NCBI RefSeq assembly: GCF_001597745.1
Contig: NZ_LUHJ01000067.1
Coordinates: 1 to 64,000, forward strand
Direction: 5' to 3'
DNA from: Anabaena sp. 4-3
GTDB lineage: Bacteria; Cyanobacteriota; Cyanobacteriia; Cyanobacteriales; Nostocaceae
DNA: 64,000 bases
In this document: positions 18,401 through 28,020 of the stretch, piece after piece
How positions within the stretch are numbered: the first letter of the stretch is position 1
Layout: the number at the start of each line of letters is the position of its first letter
Program-made: the position numbers and the translations under genes
Notes under the pieces: model-generated
Told to the model about the DNA's origin: nothing
The model's input: only the letters and a program-made list of their open reading frames with translations
Databases searched by the model: none

Positions 18401-20695
18401 ATGTCCATGACCACGATAGCTCCTGAACAGGTTAATCGCATCGTTTGGAATCAGCATCATGATCCTTTTGAAATCCTCGGTTCTCACCCCATAGAACAAA
18501 ACGGTAAAAGCGTTTGGGCTGTGCGAGCTTACTTACCAAATGCTAGTGCAGCTTGGGTAGTTCTGCCGGAGGAACGCCAAGAATACCCCATGCAATCGGT
18601 ACATCATCCCCATTTTTTTGAATGTACGATTGAAACGACAGAACTATCAAATTACCAACTACGGATTAAAGAAGGGGAGCATGAGCGCGTCACCTATGAT
18701 CCTTACGCTTTTCGCTCTCCACGTTTAACAGACTTTGATTTGCATTTGTTTGCGGAAGGTAATCACCACCGCATTTATGAAAAACTAGGGGCGCACCCCA
18801 CAGAAATAGACGGTATTAAAGGTGTTTACTTTGCCGTTTGGGCCCCCAATGCTCGCAATGTGTCTGTCCTAGGAGATTTCAACCAATGGGATGGACGGAA
18901 ACACCAGATGCGTAAGGGACAGACAGGTGTTTGGGAATTATTCATTCCTGAACTGGAAATCGGAACCCATTATAAATATGAAATCAAAAATTTTGAAGGA
19001 CATATTTACGAAAAATCAGATCCCTACGGTTTGCAGCAGGAATGCCGTCCAAAGACGGCATCAATTGTCACGGACTTAAATTCATATCAATGGCATGATG
19101 CAGACTGGCTTGAACAGCGTCGTCATACCGATCCCCTTAGCAGTCCCATCTCAGTTTACGAAGTTCACTTAGGCTCTTGGTTACACGCTTCTAGTGCAGA
19201 ACCCGCTAAACTACCTAATGGTGAAACTGAGCCTGTAGTCATAGCCGCAGAACTAAATCCCAATTCACGCTTTTTAACTTATCGGGAACTAGCCGAGCGA
19301 CTCATCCCCTATGTTAAAGAGTTGGGATACACCCATATAGAAATGTTACCCATTGCCGAGCATCCCTTTGACGGTTCTTGGGGTTATCAAGTAACAGGAT
19401 ACTTTGCCCCTACTTCCCGGTTTGGTACGCCGGAAGACTTCATGTATTTTGTTGACCAATGTCATCAAAACGGTATTGGGGTAATAGTCGATTGGGTTCC
19501 GGGTCATTTTCCCAAAGATGGACATGGTTTAGCCTTCTTTGATGGTACTCATCTCTACGAACACGCCGACCCCCGCAAAGGTGAACATAAAGAGTGGGGG
19601 ACTCTGGTATTCAACTACAGCCGTAACGAAGTCCGCAATTTCTTAGTGGCAAATGCGCTGTTTTGGTTTGATAAATACCACATTGATGGTATTCGTGTCG
19701 ATGCCGTCGCTTCCATGTTATATCTCGACTATTGCCGTAAACCAGGAGAATGGTTGCCCAATGAATACGGTGGTAGAGAAAACTTAGAAGCGGCTGATTT
19801 TCTGCGTCAAGTCAATCATATAATTTTCAGTTATTTCCCAGGGATTGTTTCCATTGCGGAAGAATCTACCGCTTGGCCGATGGTGTCTTGGCCTACTTAC
19901 ACAGGTGGTTTAGGCTTTAACCTGAAGTGGAATATGGGCTGGATGCACGATATGCTGGATTATTTCAGTATGGATCCGTGGTTCCGTCAGTTCCATCAAA
20001 ACAATGTCACTTTTAGTATGTGGTATCACCACAGCGAAAATTTCATGCTAGCTCTTTCCCATGATGAAGTCGTGCATGGTAAGAGCAATATCATTGGTAA
20101 GATGCCTGGGGACAAATGGCAAAAGTTTGCTAATGTGCGTTGTTTGTTTGCCTATATGTTCGCCCACCCAGGTAAGAAAACCATGTTTATGAGCATGGAA
20201 TTTGGACAATGGAGTGAATGGAATGTCTGGGCAGATTTGGAGTGGCATTTGTTACAGTATGAACCACACCAACAATTGAAACAATTCTTCCAAGATGTCA
20301 ACCATCTCTACCGTTCCGAACCAGCTTTGTATACCCTGGACTTTGTTAAGGAGGGGTTTGAGTGGGTTGATTGTAGCGATAATCGCCATAGTGTGGTGTC
20401 ATTTATTCGCCGTGACAAGAATGCTGAGAATTTTATCGTGGTAGTGTGTAACTTTACTCCACAACCACACTCTCATTACCGCATCGGTGTTCCAGAAAAA
20501 GGATTTTACACTGAGTTATTCAATAGTGATGCTCGTCAGTATGGCGGTAGCAATATGGGTAATTTAGGCGGTAAGTGGACTGATGATTGGTCTATGCACA
20601 ACCGCCCGTATTCGCTGGATTTGTGTCTACCACCTTTAGGGGTGTTGATGCTGAAGTTAGATCGCCAGAAGACTGCTGAGGCGATGCAATCTTAA
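18401..20695 (+). CDS. glgB: 1,4-alpha-glucan branching enzyme
   Basis: GlgB makes alpha-1,6 branches in glycogen, the carbon store of cyanobacteria. The 764 residues hold an N1 carbohydrate-binding module (about 1-115), a CBM48 module ([19 protein letters not shown] at about 147), the GH13 barrel with [10 protein letters not shown] (nucleophile Asp), VSIAEES (acid Glu) and LALSHDEV, and a C-terminal beta domain. Branching-enzyme hallmarks such as [16 protein letters not shown] are present. ATG at 18401 is used; a second ATG two codons on is equivalent. It is monocistronic here. Confidence 0.97.
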   Translation: MSMTTIAPEQVNRIVWNQHHDPFEILGSHPIEQNGKSVWAVRAYLPNASAAWVVLPEERQEYPMQSVHHPHFFECTIETTELSNYQLRIKEGEHERVTYDPYAFRSPRLTDFDLHLFAEGNHHRIYEKLGAHPTEIDGIKGVYFAVWAPNARNVSVLGDFNQWDGRKHQMRKGQTGVWELFIPELEIGTHYKYEIKNFEGHIYEKSDPYGLQQECRPKTASIVTDLNSYQWHDADWLEQRRHTDPLSSPISVYEVHLGSWLHASSAEPAKLPNGETEPVVIAAELNPNSRFLTYRELAERLIPYVKELGYTHIEMLPIAEHPFDGSWGYQVTGYFAPTSRFGTPEDFMYFVDQCHQNGIGVIVDWVPGHFPKDGHGLAFFDGTHLYEHADPRKGEHKEWGTLVFNYSRNEVRNFLVANALFWFDKYHIDGIRVDAVASMLYLDYCRKPGEWLPNEYGGRENLEAADFLRQVNHIIFSYFPGIVSIAEESTAWPMVSWPTYTGGLGFNLKWNMGWMHDMLDYFSMDPWFRQFHQNNVTFSMWYHHSENFMLALSHDEVVHGKSNIIGKMPGDKWQKFANVRCLFAYMFAHPGKKTMFMSMEFGQWSEWNVWADLEWHLLQYEPHQQLKQFFQDVNHLYRSEPALYTLDFVKEGFEWVDCSDNRHSVVSFIRRDKNAENFIVVVCNFTPQPHSHYRIGVPEKGFYTELFNSDARQYGGSNMGNLGGKWTDDWSMHNRPYSLDLCLPPLGVLMLKLDRQKTAEAMQS

Positions 20696-20701
20696 TCTCA
20701 A

Positions 20702-20720
20702 GGGTGGGCATTGCCCACCC
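20702..20720. terminator. Perfect hairpin after glgB
   Basis: GGGTGGGCATTGCCCACCC begins 7 bases past the glgB stop. The 9-bp palindrome leaves almost no loop and has no T tract, so it is a 3'-end stabiliser or weak terminator rather than a classical intrinsic one. It shares its core with the repeat after aspS. Confidence 0.5.
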
Positions 20721-20730
20721 TGATATATCC

Positions 20731-20854
20731 AGGACTTACACAACTGGCATATCAGTAGGGTGCGTCAGATAGCAAATATACATTTATTGACAGTATGTAA
20801 TTAGTCTGACGCACCCTAAAAGACATATTTCATGATCACACTGGCGTAAGTCCT
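20731..20854. repeat. MITE-like element, copy C
   Basis: Outer ends AGGACTTAC and GTAAGTCCT are inverted, and the inner pair GTAGGGTGCGTCAGA/TCTGACGCACCCT nests within. It fills the gap between convergent glgB and the nucleotidyltransferase gene, ending 7 bases before the latter's stop. Confidence 0.85.
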
Positions 20855-20861
20855 AATATTG

Positions 20862-22142
20862 TTAACTCGGAAGTGACTTGCGATCGCTAAACAAAGCAAC
20901 ACCCCATTCTAGTCCTCGTTGTAATGGTGTCAGTCCAAATTTGATCACTAATCTGATGGGACGAATCAGAAAATAAAGACTAGCAAGCCAATTAGGTAAA
21001 GGCAAAGCCTCATAATCATTATCTTTAGGCGTTAGCGCAAATTGCACAACAAACAGACATAACAGAATTTTGTATTTGATATTTTCTATCAGTCTGAAAT
21101 GAAAAGTTAAACGCCAAGACCAAAAAGACCTTTCAAATACATCTAAAGGTGCGTCAATTTGTTGAAACAATCTTTCTTTGACTTCTGCTGCCAGTTTGGG
21201 AATAATTGCAGATGCGTTTATTCTTTGCTTAACTTCATCTGGTAAAGTAATTCCTTGGATATCCTGCGCCAAAGTTAATCCCAATAACAGCATGCGTTCG
21301 CAATTTTGTTTTTTAGCCTCCTCCCATAGTGTTGACCATTGAATTTGGGGATAAGCTTTGATTAATTCTGCAATATCGCAAATCCAAGATAAACTTTGCC
21401 ATAAATCTTTACAACCATGTACGCAGAGGTACAAAAGTGAGTCCTCTAGGGATAGTTGGCGGACAGTATTACCAGCCAGAGATATGGGTTCTAGCCGTTC
21501 CCACAACTGATTAAATTTCGGCTTATAAGGAAAGTAAGTTGGTGTCAATTCCCAGTGTAGGTCTATAAAAACTCTACCATCATCACTCACTAAGCTGCAT
21601 TCGCCAAATACCTCTTGCAGTTCATTTCGTGCGGTGGTTAAGTATTCCTGTGGCTGGTATTTTTGAGTTTTTAAGAGTTCTATAACTTCGGGGACATCTT
21701 GCTTTTCTACTAGAATGTCTAAATCCCCAAATCTTCGTAGGGACAGATTACCATAAGCTGAAGTCGCCAAGATCGGCCCTTTGAAGGCGATGGCACGAAT
21801 ACCATTAGATTCTAGAAATTTGAGTATACTGATGAGTCTGTGAGACAGGAAGAGATTGTTCAGCGTAATTCTTTGGCACTCAGTTTGTAAACACTTGAGA
21901 ATCTTGGCGGGAACTTGATCTGGACAAGTGTTCTTCAGGTTTAAGTACAGTAGCGGTTGGACTTTATGCCAAAAAGCTATTTTGAGTAAATAATTCCAGT
22001 CTATTTCTTGCTGTAACAGCATCTCAATTTTTGATGCTGTTTCCTGGCTAATTTTGGTTTGAGCCAAGCAGATGAGTAATTCGGCTTCTTTGTCGTGATT
22101 TAGATTTGGGGTAGGTGCAGATATTTGAGGTAATGTAATCAT
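20862..22142 (-). CDS. Nucleotidyltransferase-fold protein (NTP_transf_5 type)
   Basis: The 426-residue protein matches the uncharacterised nucleotidyltransferase family (PF14907 type). The signature is IRAIAFKGPILATSAYG followed by RRFGDLDILVE, where the aspartates of DLD would bind metal, and later VFIDLHWEL. Family members are often found with polysaccharide or lantibiotic clusters, but here it is isolated between glgB and a hydrolase. A C-terminal hydrophobic region (about 350-400) may associate with the membrane. Substrate unknown. Confidence 0.75.
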   Translation of the reverse strand: MITLPQISAPTPNLNHDKEAELLICLAQTKISQETASKIEMLLQQEIDWNYLLKIAFWHKVQPLLYLNLKNTCPDQVPAKILKCLQTECQRITLNNLFLSHRLISILKFLESNGIRAIAFKGPILATSAYGNLSLRRFGDLDILVEKQDVPEVIELLKTQKYQPQEYLTTARNELQEVFGECSLVSDDGRVFIDLHWELTPTYFPYKPKFNQLWERLEPISLAGNTVRQLSLEDSLLYLCVHGCKDLWQSLSWICDIAELIKAYPQIQWSTLWEEAKKQNCERMLLLGLTLAQDIQGITLPDEVKQRINASAIIPKLAAEVKERLFQQIDAPLDVFERSFWSWRLTFHFRLIENIKYKILLCLFVVQFALTPKDNDYEALPLPNWLASLYFLIRPIRLVIKFGLTPLQRGLEWGVALFSDRKSLPS

Positions 22143-22399
22143 GTTTTATAAAAATGAATAGCTCTTGTAATCAAACAAACTTGCGCTTTTACCTAAAAAA
22201 TAGGGAATAGGGAACTGATTAAAAGTAATTATTTCATCAATGGAGATGCTCTGATGTAAAAGTTCGATAAAATTTTTGTATATAAAATTACTCTGTTTCT
22301 TGTCAAATTATTACATAACTATGCTGAATTAACTACCCAAAGATAGATGCAATTGTCAAAGCCTTTTCTAGTCAAAGATTCCTCAAGCTCTAACCTGGG

Positions 22400-23284
22400 T
22401 TAGATATAAAGCCGTAACAATCCGATCAAGACTTCTGGGATTTCTAAATGGGGTAATACTCCGGCATCTGCGATCGCATGAAATTCTCGAACTGCATTGA
22501 TATTTAAACTAGCCAAGCGTCTTCCTAATAGGATGCTAGTAAACTGCGCTTTCTCTCCCCAGAAAAATACTGTAGGTGTTTTTAGTTGCTGAATATACAA
22601 ACTTAAGTCAAAGTACAAATCGCCACGTAAAAATGCTAAAGCAGCAAACTTAGCATTAGGTTGTTGTGCAGAATTTAAGTAAGCATCTACCATTTCTTGT
22701 GAAACACGTTCTGGGTGAGCAAACAGAAAGCTTTGTAAAAAATTTCTCACAGCAATTTCATTTTCTGCCCCAAGGGCATAGATGATATTATCTAATAAAG
22801 GTGTATTAATTATCGGTAGTGGTAGTCTGCGTCCTGCACCTTGACCAAAGTCATCAAACCCAGAGGGACAGACTAAATATAAACTGTGAAATAAATCAGG
22901 TTGCTGAATAGCTAGGCGGATAGTCAAAGCCGCAGTTAGTGAAGAAGCTACGACTGTGACAGGCTGGTGACAAGTTTGGCTGATCAATTGGGCGATCGCT
23001 GTGAGATAATCTGGAATCTGGTAATCTCGGACTGGATGAGCAGAATCTCCCCAGCCGATTAAATCTGGGGCTAATATCCGGTGTGTCGGCGCGAAAGCTG
23101 GGTAAACTTTTGACCATTCATAAGCAGAAGCCCCACCACCAAAGTTATGTAAAAACAGTAAGGGCGGTAAGTCCTCAGTGTGATCATTCAACCAAGGTGC
23201 AGCAGTTTGGGTATAGTAAACCATTTTTCCCAAAGATGTATTGATCACTTTATGCCCAAAGCCAGGAGGTTGAAACTGAAGCAT
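22400..23284 (-). CDS. Alpha/beta hydrolase with an unusual nucleophile elbow
   Basis: The 294-residue product has the alpha/beta hydrolase pattern: LLFLHNFGGGASAYEW (oxyanion region), ILAPDLIGWGDSAHP, a nucleophile strand reading VVASSLTAAL, and a C-terminal DAGVLPHLEIPE with the likely catalytic histidine. The elbow is ASSLT where GxSxG is usual, so both small residues differ; serine is still present. No signal peptide. Its substrate is unknown. It is followed on the same strand, 257 bases on, by the nucleotidyltransferase gene. Confidence 0.82.
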   Translation of the reverse strand: MLQFQPPGFGHKVINTSLGKMVYYTQTAAPWLNDHTEDLPPLLFLHNFGGGASAYEWSKVYPAFAPTHRILAPDLIGWGDSAHPVRDYQIPDYLTAIAQLISQTCHQPVTVVASSLTAALTIRLAIQQPDLFHSLYLVCPSGFDDFGQGAGRRLPLPIINTPLLDNIIYALGAENEIAVRNFLQSFLFAHPERVSQEMVDAYLNSAQQPNAKFAALAFLRGDLYFDLSLYIQQLKTPTVFFWGEKAQFTSILLGRRLASLNINAVREFHAIADAGVLPHLEIPEVLIGLLRLYI

Positions 23285-23334
23285 AGTATTTACTTTTTTG
23301 CGTGTTAATACTGAGACAACCAGTAAACTATATT

Positions 23335-23823
23335 TTATCCGGTAACTTGTGCTAACTGATGGAGGCGATCGCCAGTGATCTGGTAAGCTGCGCCAAAACC
23401 GATGACAAACCGACCCTCACTAGGAGTCAGTTGGAAAATCCGAAAGTCAGCCAAACCCCGTAAAACTTCAATAATCTCACCAAAACGTCCATGAAATTGC
23501 TCAACAACTAACTTCCAAGTTTCCGATTCTCGCTCAATTAAAGTAGCTGTACAATCAAAACTCAACCGGCGACGCGCAAAAATTTGATTTGTCTGAGATT
23601 CATCCTCAATAAACAACACACATACATGAGGATTAGCATAAATATTTTTCGTATGAGTTGAAAGTCCACTCACATAAATATAAATATTCTTAGCATCATC
23701 CATCACAAACGGAGTATAACTAGCATTAGGAACTCCCTCTGCATTAACCGTACTAATAATGACGCTTTCAAACTGCTGACAAAACCCTTCGTACTCAGCC
23801 TGAGCTTTTTCGATTTGGCTCAT
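23335..23823 (-). CDS. HugZ-like split-barrel flavin/heme protein
   Basis: The 162 residues form a PNPOx-like split barrel, with FESVIISTVNAEGVPNASY at about 18-36, HTKNIYANPHVCVLFIED, and a C-terminal GRFVIGFGAAYQI typical of the HugZ branch, which in pathogens degrades heme. Cyanobacteria normally use HO1 for bilin synthesis, so a heme-utilising role is not implied. It lies 50 bases upstream of the alpha/beta hydrolase on the same strand and may be cotranscribed with it. Confidence 0.8.
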   Translation of the reverse strand: MSQIEKAQAEYEGFCQQFESVIISTVNAEGVPNASYTPFVMDDAKNIYIYVSGLSTHTKNIYANPHVCVLFIEDESQTNQIFARRRLSFDCTATLIERESETWKLVVEQFHGRFGEIIEVLRGLADFRIFQLTPSEGRFVIGFGAAYQITGDRLHQLAQVTG

Positions 23824-23828
23824 AAATC

Positions 23829-23966
23829 AATTCAAAATTCAAAATTTAAAATTTAAAATTCCAACCACCCTAAATCATACCAGAAGCCAGGGGAGTGAGG
23901 TTAGCAGATTGCAACCTGATAAAATACCAACTCATCCGCGTTTATCTGCGTTTATCTGCGTTCAAT
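23829..23966. repeat. Short tandem repeats (AAAATTT and TTTATCTGCG)
   Basis: AAAATTTAAAATTTAAAATT occurs at about 23840-23860, and GTTTATCTGC repeats twice near 23940-23965. The spacer between divergent genes holds no other recognisable feature. Confidence 0.5.
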
Positions 23967-24067
23967 TATTTTTCTTGTACCTCACACTGGTCGAGAAACA
24001 CTAAACTTAATCACTGTTACATTTCGTTATGATGTAGCAAGACGATGTTGATGATGAGGACGCAAAA

Positions 24068-25546
24068 GTGGCAGATAAAAATCGTTCTCAATGGGACTTA
24101 GGTAGGTTTGTCCAAACCTTGACATATTTTGAGGTGATACCTTTGCTTAACTGGATACAGCAGTTAATCCCAGGTAGTCCGCAAAATCATCCACCGGATG
24201 GAGGTAAAAGCATGGGTGTAATTTTAGTAGCAGGTGCAACTGGTGGGGTTGGTAAACGCGTAGTCAAACGACTCTTAGAAACAGGTGTGAAAGTGCGCGC
24301 CCTGGTGAGAGATATTGATAAAGCGCGGTCAATTCTTGGTTATGATGTTGACTTAGTAGTGGCTGATATCACTAAACCAGAAACCTTAACGCCTGTCGTT
24401 ATGGCTAATGTTGAAGCTGTAATTTGTTGTACAGCAGTGCGTGTACAACCTGTAGAGGGAGATACACCAGATAGAGCCAAATATTATCAAGGCGTGAAAT
24501 TCTATCAACCAGAAATTGTGGGCGATACTCCTGAAACAGTGGAATATCAAGGAGTAAAAAATTTAGTCGAAGCGGCGGCGAAATATTTACCATCTGCTGA
24601 TGAAAAACTGATATTTGATTTCACCAATCCCTCAACCGAGTTAAAAAATGTTTGGGGTGCGGTGGATGATGTGGTGATGGGTGGTGTGAGTGCGAGTAAT
24701 ATTTTCTTGCGAGAAAACACCGCTTTATTTACTGGTAATGTCTCCACTGCTAACTCTGGGGGATTTGCCTCTGTGAGAACGAAAAACTTTGACCCACCAT
24801 TTAATTTATCAGGTTATGCAGGTGTGGAATTGCGTGTCAAAGGTGACGGTCAGCGTTATAAATTTTTTCTCAGGACAGATCCGCAATGGGATAGTTTAGG
24901 TTACAGCTATTCTTTTGATACTGTAGCTGACACTTGGATAAATGTGCGTGTTCCTTTCGCCGATTTGATTCCTGTATTTAGAGCTAAATCTGTCCCCAAT
25001 GCGCCAGCAATTGATAGCAGTAAAATCAATTCTTTTCAATTGATGTTGAGTAAATTTGAATATGATGGCGCATTAAATCCTAAGTTTTCCCCTGGTAATT
25101 TTGCGTTGGAGGTGGAAGAAATTAAAGCCTATGGTGGAAGTAAAAAACCACAATTTATTCTAGTCAGTTCCGCAGGTGTGACTCGTCCAGGTAGACCAGG
25201 AATTAATTTGGCGGAAGAACCACCAGCAGTCAGGTTAAATGACCAACTGGGGGGAATTTTAACTTGGAAACTCAAAGGAGAAGATAGTTTAAGAGCCAGT
25301 GGAATTCCTTACACAATTATTAGACCTTGTGCTTTAACTGAAGAAGCAGGAGGTAGAGCCATGATATTTGAGCAAGGTGATAATATTCGGGGTAAAATTA
25401 GCAGAGAAGATGTAGCATTATTATGTGTGCGATCGCTGCAACAACCACAGGCTTGTAATGTTACCTTGGAAGTAAAGGAAGGGGAAAGTATAACTCAATC
25501 TATCGATTGGGAAGAATTATTTTCTCATTTAAAACCCGACCTGTAA
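24068..25546 (+). CDS. SDR-type NAD(P)-binding protein with inserted CIA30 domain
   Basis: The protein begins with a short leader, then a Rossmann segment (GVILVAGATGGVGKRVVKRLL at about 50-70, split for length) of the atypical SDR/NmrA type. From about 178 to 355 a CIA30 domain (FDFTNPS...VWGAVDDVVMGGVSAS...FLRTDPQWDS) interrupts it, and the SDR fold resumes with QFILVSSAGVTRPGRPG and IPYTIIRPCAL. This arrangement matches plant HCF173, which is needed for psbA translation and photosystem II assembly; a related assembly role is inferred. GTG at 24068 follows GAGGAC. The nearby genes do not add information. Confidence 0.85.
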   Translation: MADKNRSQWDLGRFVQTLTYFEVIPLLNWIQQLIPGSPQNHPPDGGKSMGVILVAGATGGVGKRVVKRLLETGVKVRALVRDIDKARSILGYDVDLVVADITKPETLTPVVMANVEAVICCTAVRVQPVEGDTPDRAKYYQGVKFYQPEIVGDTPETVEYQGVKNLVEAAAKYLPSADEKLIFDFTNPSTELKNVWGAVDDVVMGGVSASNIFLRENTALFTGNVSTANSGGFASVRTKNFDPPFNLSGYAGVELRVKGDGQRYKFFLRTDPQWDSLGYSYSFDTVADTWINVRVPFADLIPVFRAKSVPNAPAIDSSKINSFQLMLSKFEYDGALNPKFSPGNFALEVEEIKAYGGSKKPQFILVSSAGVTRPGRPGINLAEEPPAVRLNDQLGGILTWKLKGEDSLRASGIPYTIIRPCALTEEAGGRAMIFEQGDNIRGKISREDVALLCVRSLQQPQACNVTLEVKEGESITQSIDWEELFSHLKPDL

Positions 25547-25591
25547 GTAATGCCGCATCGCACAGTAGGGGAGTTAAGGAAATCAAGAATT

Positions 25592-25626
25592 TACAGCAGG
25601 TAACAGGGAACAGGCAACAGGGAACA
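25592..25626. repeat. Short tandem repeat CAGGGAACAGG
   Basis: AACAGGGAACAGGCAACAGG and GAACAG form about three degenerate units in the spacer before the next gene. Confidence 0.5.
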
Positions 25627-25729
25627 GCTTTAAAAGTCACTTAGCATAAGACTTTGTTCCTCAAATTTGTACCTAATTTACCCCAAATCTGCTGTAATTC
25701 AATGCCTTCTCCCCCAAGGAGTTAATTAA

Positions 25730-26077
25730 ATGTTTCGTAGATTATTATTTGCTATCGCTTTAGTAATTGTTATTTGGCTAGGTTTATTATCTAGCCCAGC
25801 TTCATCGCAACAGATTGAATCTCGTCTTAATAATTTACAAGCTGATTTTAATCGGGTAGAGTCCAGATTAAATCAATTAGAATCACAGTTTTCTCAAAAT
25901 CGCCAACTTCCATCTTCCAGAACAACAATTACACTACCATCAGGTTCTAGAAGAAATGTATCGCAGTCAGAACGAGACAGAATGTTTGATAGGCTAGCAA
26001 CTTTAGTTGTAGAATTAAAGCAACAAGTCAATCAATTAGAAGCGCGAGTTTCTCGACTAGAGTCACCTAAAACATAA
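25730..26077 (+). CDS. Small secreted coiled-coil protein
   Basis: An AAGGAG at 25717-25722 precedes ATG 25730. The 115 residues have a signal peptide (MFRRLLFAIALVIVIWLGLL, cleavage near SSQ-QI) and two heptad-rich helices (about 28-55 and 88-112: IESRLNNLQADFNRVESRL; LKQQVNQLEARVSRLE) separated by a basic/Ser linker. It probably oligomerises in the periplasm or lumen; function unknown. It converges with petE. Confidence 0.75.
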   Translation: MFRRLLFAIALVIVIWLGLLSSPASSQQIESRLNNLQADFNRVESRLNQLESQFSQNRQLPSSRTTITLPSGSRRNVSQSERDRMFDRLATLVVELKQQVNQLEARVSRLESPKT

Positions 26078-26193
26078 AATTTGTGGTGACAAGTCCATTT
26101 TTACACCGCTAAATCGCATTGCACATCTAAACGGGAATAGACGAGTCACCACTATTGACTAACTGAGCTACAAAGCCTAAAAGTTGATCTGGT

Positions 26194-26613
26194 CTAGCCT
26201 TCAACAATGATTTTACCAACCATACCTGCACCACGATGAGGTTCGCAGTAGAAGGTGTATTCACCAGCAGGAGCATCTGCGGGGAAAGTGGTTGTTACTT
26301 TTTGACCAGGACTCATCATTAAGTTTTTGTTAGACAGAGATTTAGCTAAATCAGCACTCTTAGCTGGGTTGAGAGCAGCATCAAAAACAACGTTGTGAGG
26401 AGGTACTTTGTTGTTTAACCATTCGATGGTATCGCCTGGCTTAACTGTCAATTTTGCAGGTTCAAAGCCCAAAGCTCCCTTATCAGTACCCAGTTTGATT
26501 GTGTAAGTTTCAGCCGCAGCACTGGGGGTAAAAATGGCGAAGCTGCTAACAACTAAAACAAGAGTCAATACAGCCAAACTAAAACGTCGCCAGCTAGCAG
26601 CAATTAATCTCAT
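26194..26613 (-). CDS. petE: Plastocyanin
   Basis: Plastocyanin is the lumenal copper protein that carries electrons from cytochrome b6f to photosystem I or terminal oxidase. The 139-residue precursor has a Sec signal peptide (1-34, ending SAAA) and the four copper ligands: His in PPHNVVFD and Cys-His-Met in YCEPHRGAGM. The length of the mature protein (105) fits. It lies downstream of psbV on the same strand with 393 bases between, enough for its own, usually copper-responsive, promoter; no operator can be assigned by eye. Confidence 0.98.
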   Translation of the reverse strand: MRLIAASWRRFSLAVLTLVLVVSSFAIFTPSAAAETYTIKLGTDKGALGFEPAKLTVKPGDTIEWLNNKVPPHNVVFDAALNPAKSADLAKSLSNKNLMMSPGQKVTTTFPADAPAGEYTFYCEPHRGAGMVGKIIVEG

Positions 26614-27006
26614 GGCGTTCTCCTAATCGATATCTTTTATTTTCCCTCTCTCATTTTAAATAAAATTAACGCCAAATATGACAATATGTCGTAGATAAAT
26701 TTTTTTTTTAGCAATGGGCAGAGATAAATAGCAAAAAAATGGCAAAATAGCAAGCTCTGCTTAATATTTATTAGCCATTGGTCATTAGCCAGACTCTCTG
26801 ACAGATCAAAAGTTCTTTTGACAGCAAGCGGGAGACTGTGGGGGGTGGTTCTGAGTCCTGTGTTCTGAATCCTGCATGGCGAGGAAATCACATTGAGGAG
26901 ACAGTATAAATCCGCAATCAATTTCCTGGTCTTCAGAACTCAGAACAGTCTAGGGAAACCCGCAGAAGTGTTTACAGGACTCAGCATTTAGTCAAAAAAA
27001 TTGACC
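26614..27006. other. petE upstream region
   Basis: The 393-base spacer between psbV and petE should contain the petE promoter. I see an A/T-rich run (TTTTTTTTT near 26700) and no recognisable gene or repeat beyond a GTCATTAG-like fragment. Confidence 0.5.
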
Positions 27007-27498
27007 TTAGTAGTAGATTTTACCGCCGCCCCATTTGTCGCCCAGAATTTTTGGCTGAAGCAGAATATGACCAGCGATCGCTTTCAGGTCATCATCAGTC
27101 AAATTACGCATTTCGGTAAAAATATCTGCGCTCTTGGTGCTGGGGTGTAATTCGGAAATCTCTTCTTCCCCGTCGTAGGTGGTGGGATTCTTCATGTAAT
27201 CCACCAAACCCTCAACGTTGTCACGCTTGGGTGTTGCTAAAGCCAAAGCTTCTGGTTCCAGTCCTACGTTTTGGTTTGTCTTAGTTACACCACCGACATG
27301 GCATTGAGCGCAAGCGTATTGAAATAAACGTTTGCCTTCTTTAACTTGTTTTAAACTGAGGGTAACGGTATCACCCTGAGCATTGAATTTAACTGTTCTG
27401 GTAGCTTCGTCCAGTTCCACAGCTGTTGCACTACCGACAACCAACTGAAAAGTCAGTAAAACAGTAGCCACAACAACGCCAATCAGTCTTCTAAACAT
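27007..27498 (-). CDS. psbV: Cytochrome c550, photosystem II extrinsic protein
   Basis: PsbV is a lumenal extrinsic subunit that stabilises the manganese cluster of photosystem II. The 163-residue precursor has a signal peptide (1-26, cleaved after SATA). The heme site is Cys63-Ala-Gln-Cys66-His67; counted in the mature protein, His118 becomes His92, the known second axial ligand. The C-terminus GGKIYY is typical. The petE neighbour downstream reproduces the arrangement I recall from Anabaena sp. PCC 7120. Confidence 0.98.
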   Translation of the reverse strand: MFRRLIGVVVATVLLTFQLVVGSATAVELDEATRTVKFNAQGDTVTLSLKQVKEGKRLFQYACAQCHVGGVTKTNQNVGLEPEALALATPKRDNVEGLVDYMKNPTTYDGEEEISELHPSTKSADIFTEMRNLTDDDLKAIAGHILLQPKILGDKWGGGKIYY

Positions 27499-27892
27499 TG
27501 TTTCCCCTTAAAGATTTTGACGCTCAACACAGCTTAGAAAGTAATACTCAATCTCTAAAATTGCTAACTAATGATTTTTTACCAGTAGCTTCAGCCCACA
27601 ACTAACTCTGGTGACTGTGTACCGAGTTGATTTTGGGCGTGTCGCAGACAATATTTTGTCAATTATTGCCTTTGCATCCTCTAACGCCAAACAGATGGCT
27701 TGCTGTTTGTGAGCAGTTAGAAGTTGGATTACCACAGCCGAAACCTTGACAACAGTCACACTGTAGTCTATGGGTATCTCTGCGATCGCTTGGTTTACAC
27801 AACCCATAATGTTTGTTAACTGACAGATAGAGATTGAGTCGCTGTAATACCAATATCACGTTAGGAGTGCAATTTGTTGCTGAAAATTTGAA
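27499..27892. other. psbV upstream region
   Basis: Two overlapping minus-strand frames (27568-27807 and 27659-27859) occur here but show no family resemblance, so I leave them out. The psbV promoter must lie in this region. Confidence 0.45.
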
Positions 27893-28020
27893 TGGGGACT
27901 GGGGACTGGGTATTGGGGACTGGGGACTGGGTATTGGGGACTGGGGACTGGGGACTGGGTATTGGGGACTGGGGGAGAAAAACTAATGACTAATGACTAA
28001 TGACCAATGACTAATGACTA
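27893..28020. repeat. Long STRR block (GGGGACTGGGTATT, then TAATGAC)
   Basis: About eight GGGGACT heptamers mixed with GGGTATT give way to six TAATGAC/TAATGACC heptamers that run into the permease stop codon at 28018. It is among the longest such arrays in the window. Confidence 0.9.

Noticed and set aside
27568-27859. Two overlapping minus-strand frames upstream of psbV (79 and 66 codons), one Cys-rich
   Set aside because: They overlap each other in different frames, lack ribosome-binding sites and resemble no family; Cys-rich content comes from simple sequence.
27893-28020. Regular heptamers as a CRISPR or minisatellite gene
   Set aside because: Units are contiguous without spacers and match dispersed STRR units in the same window.
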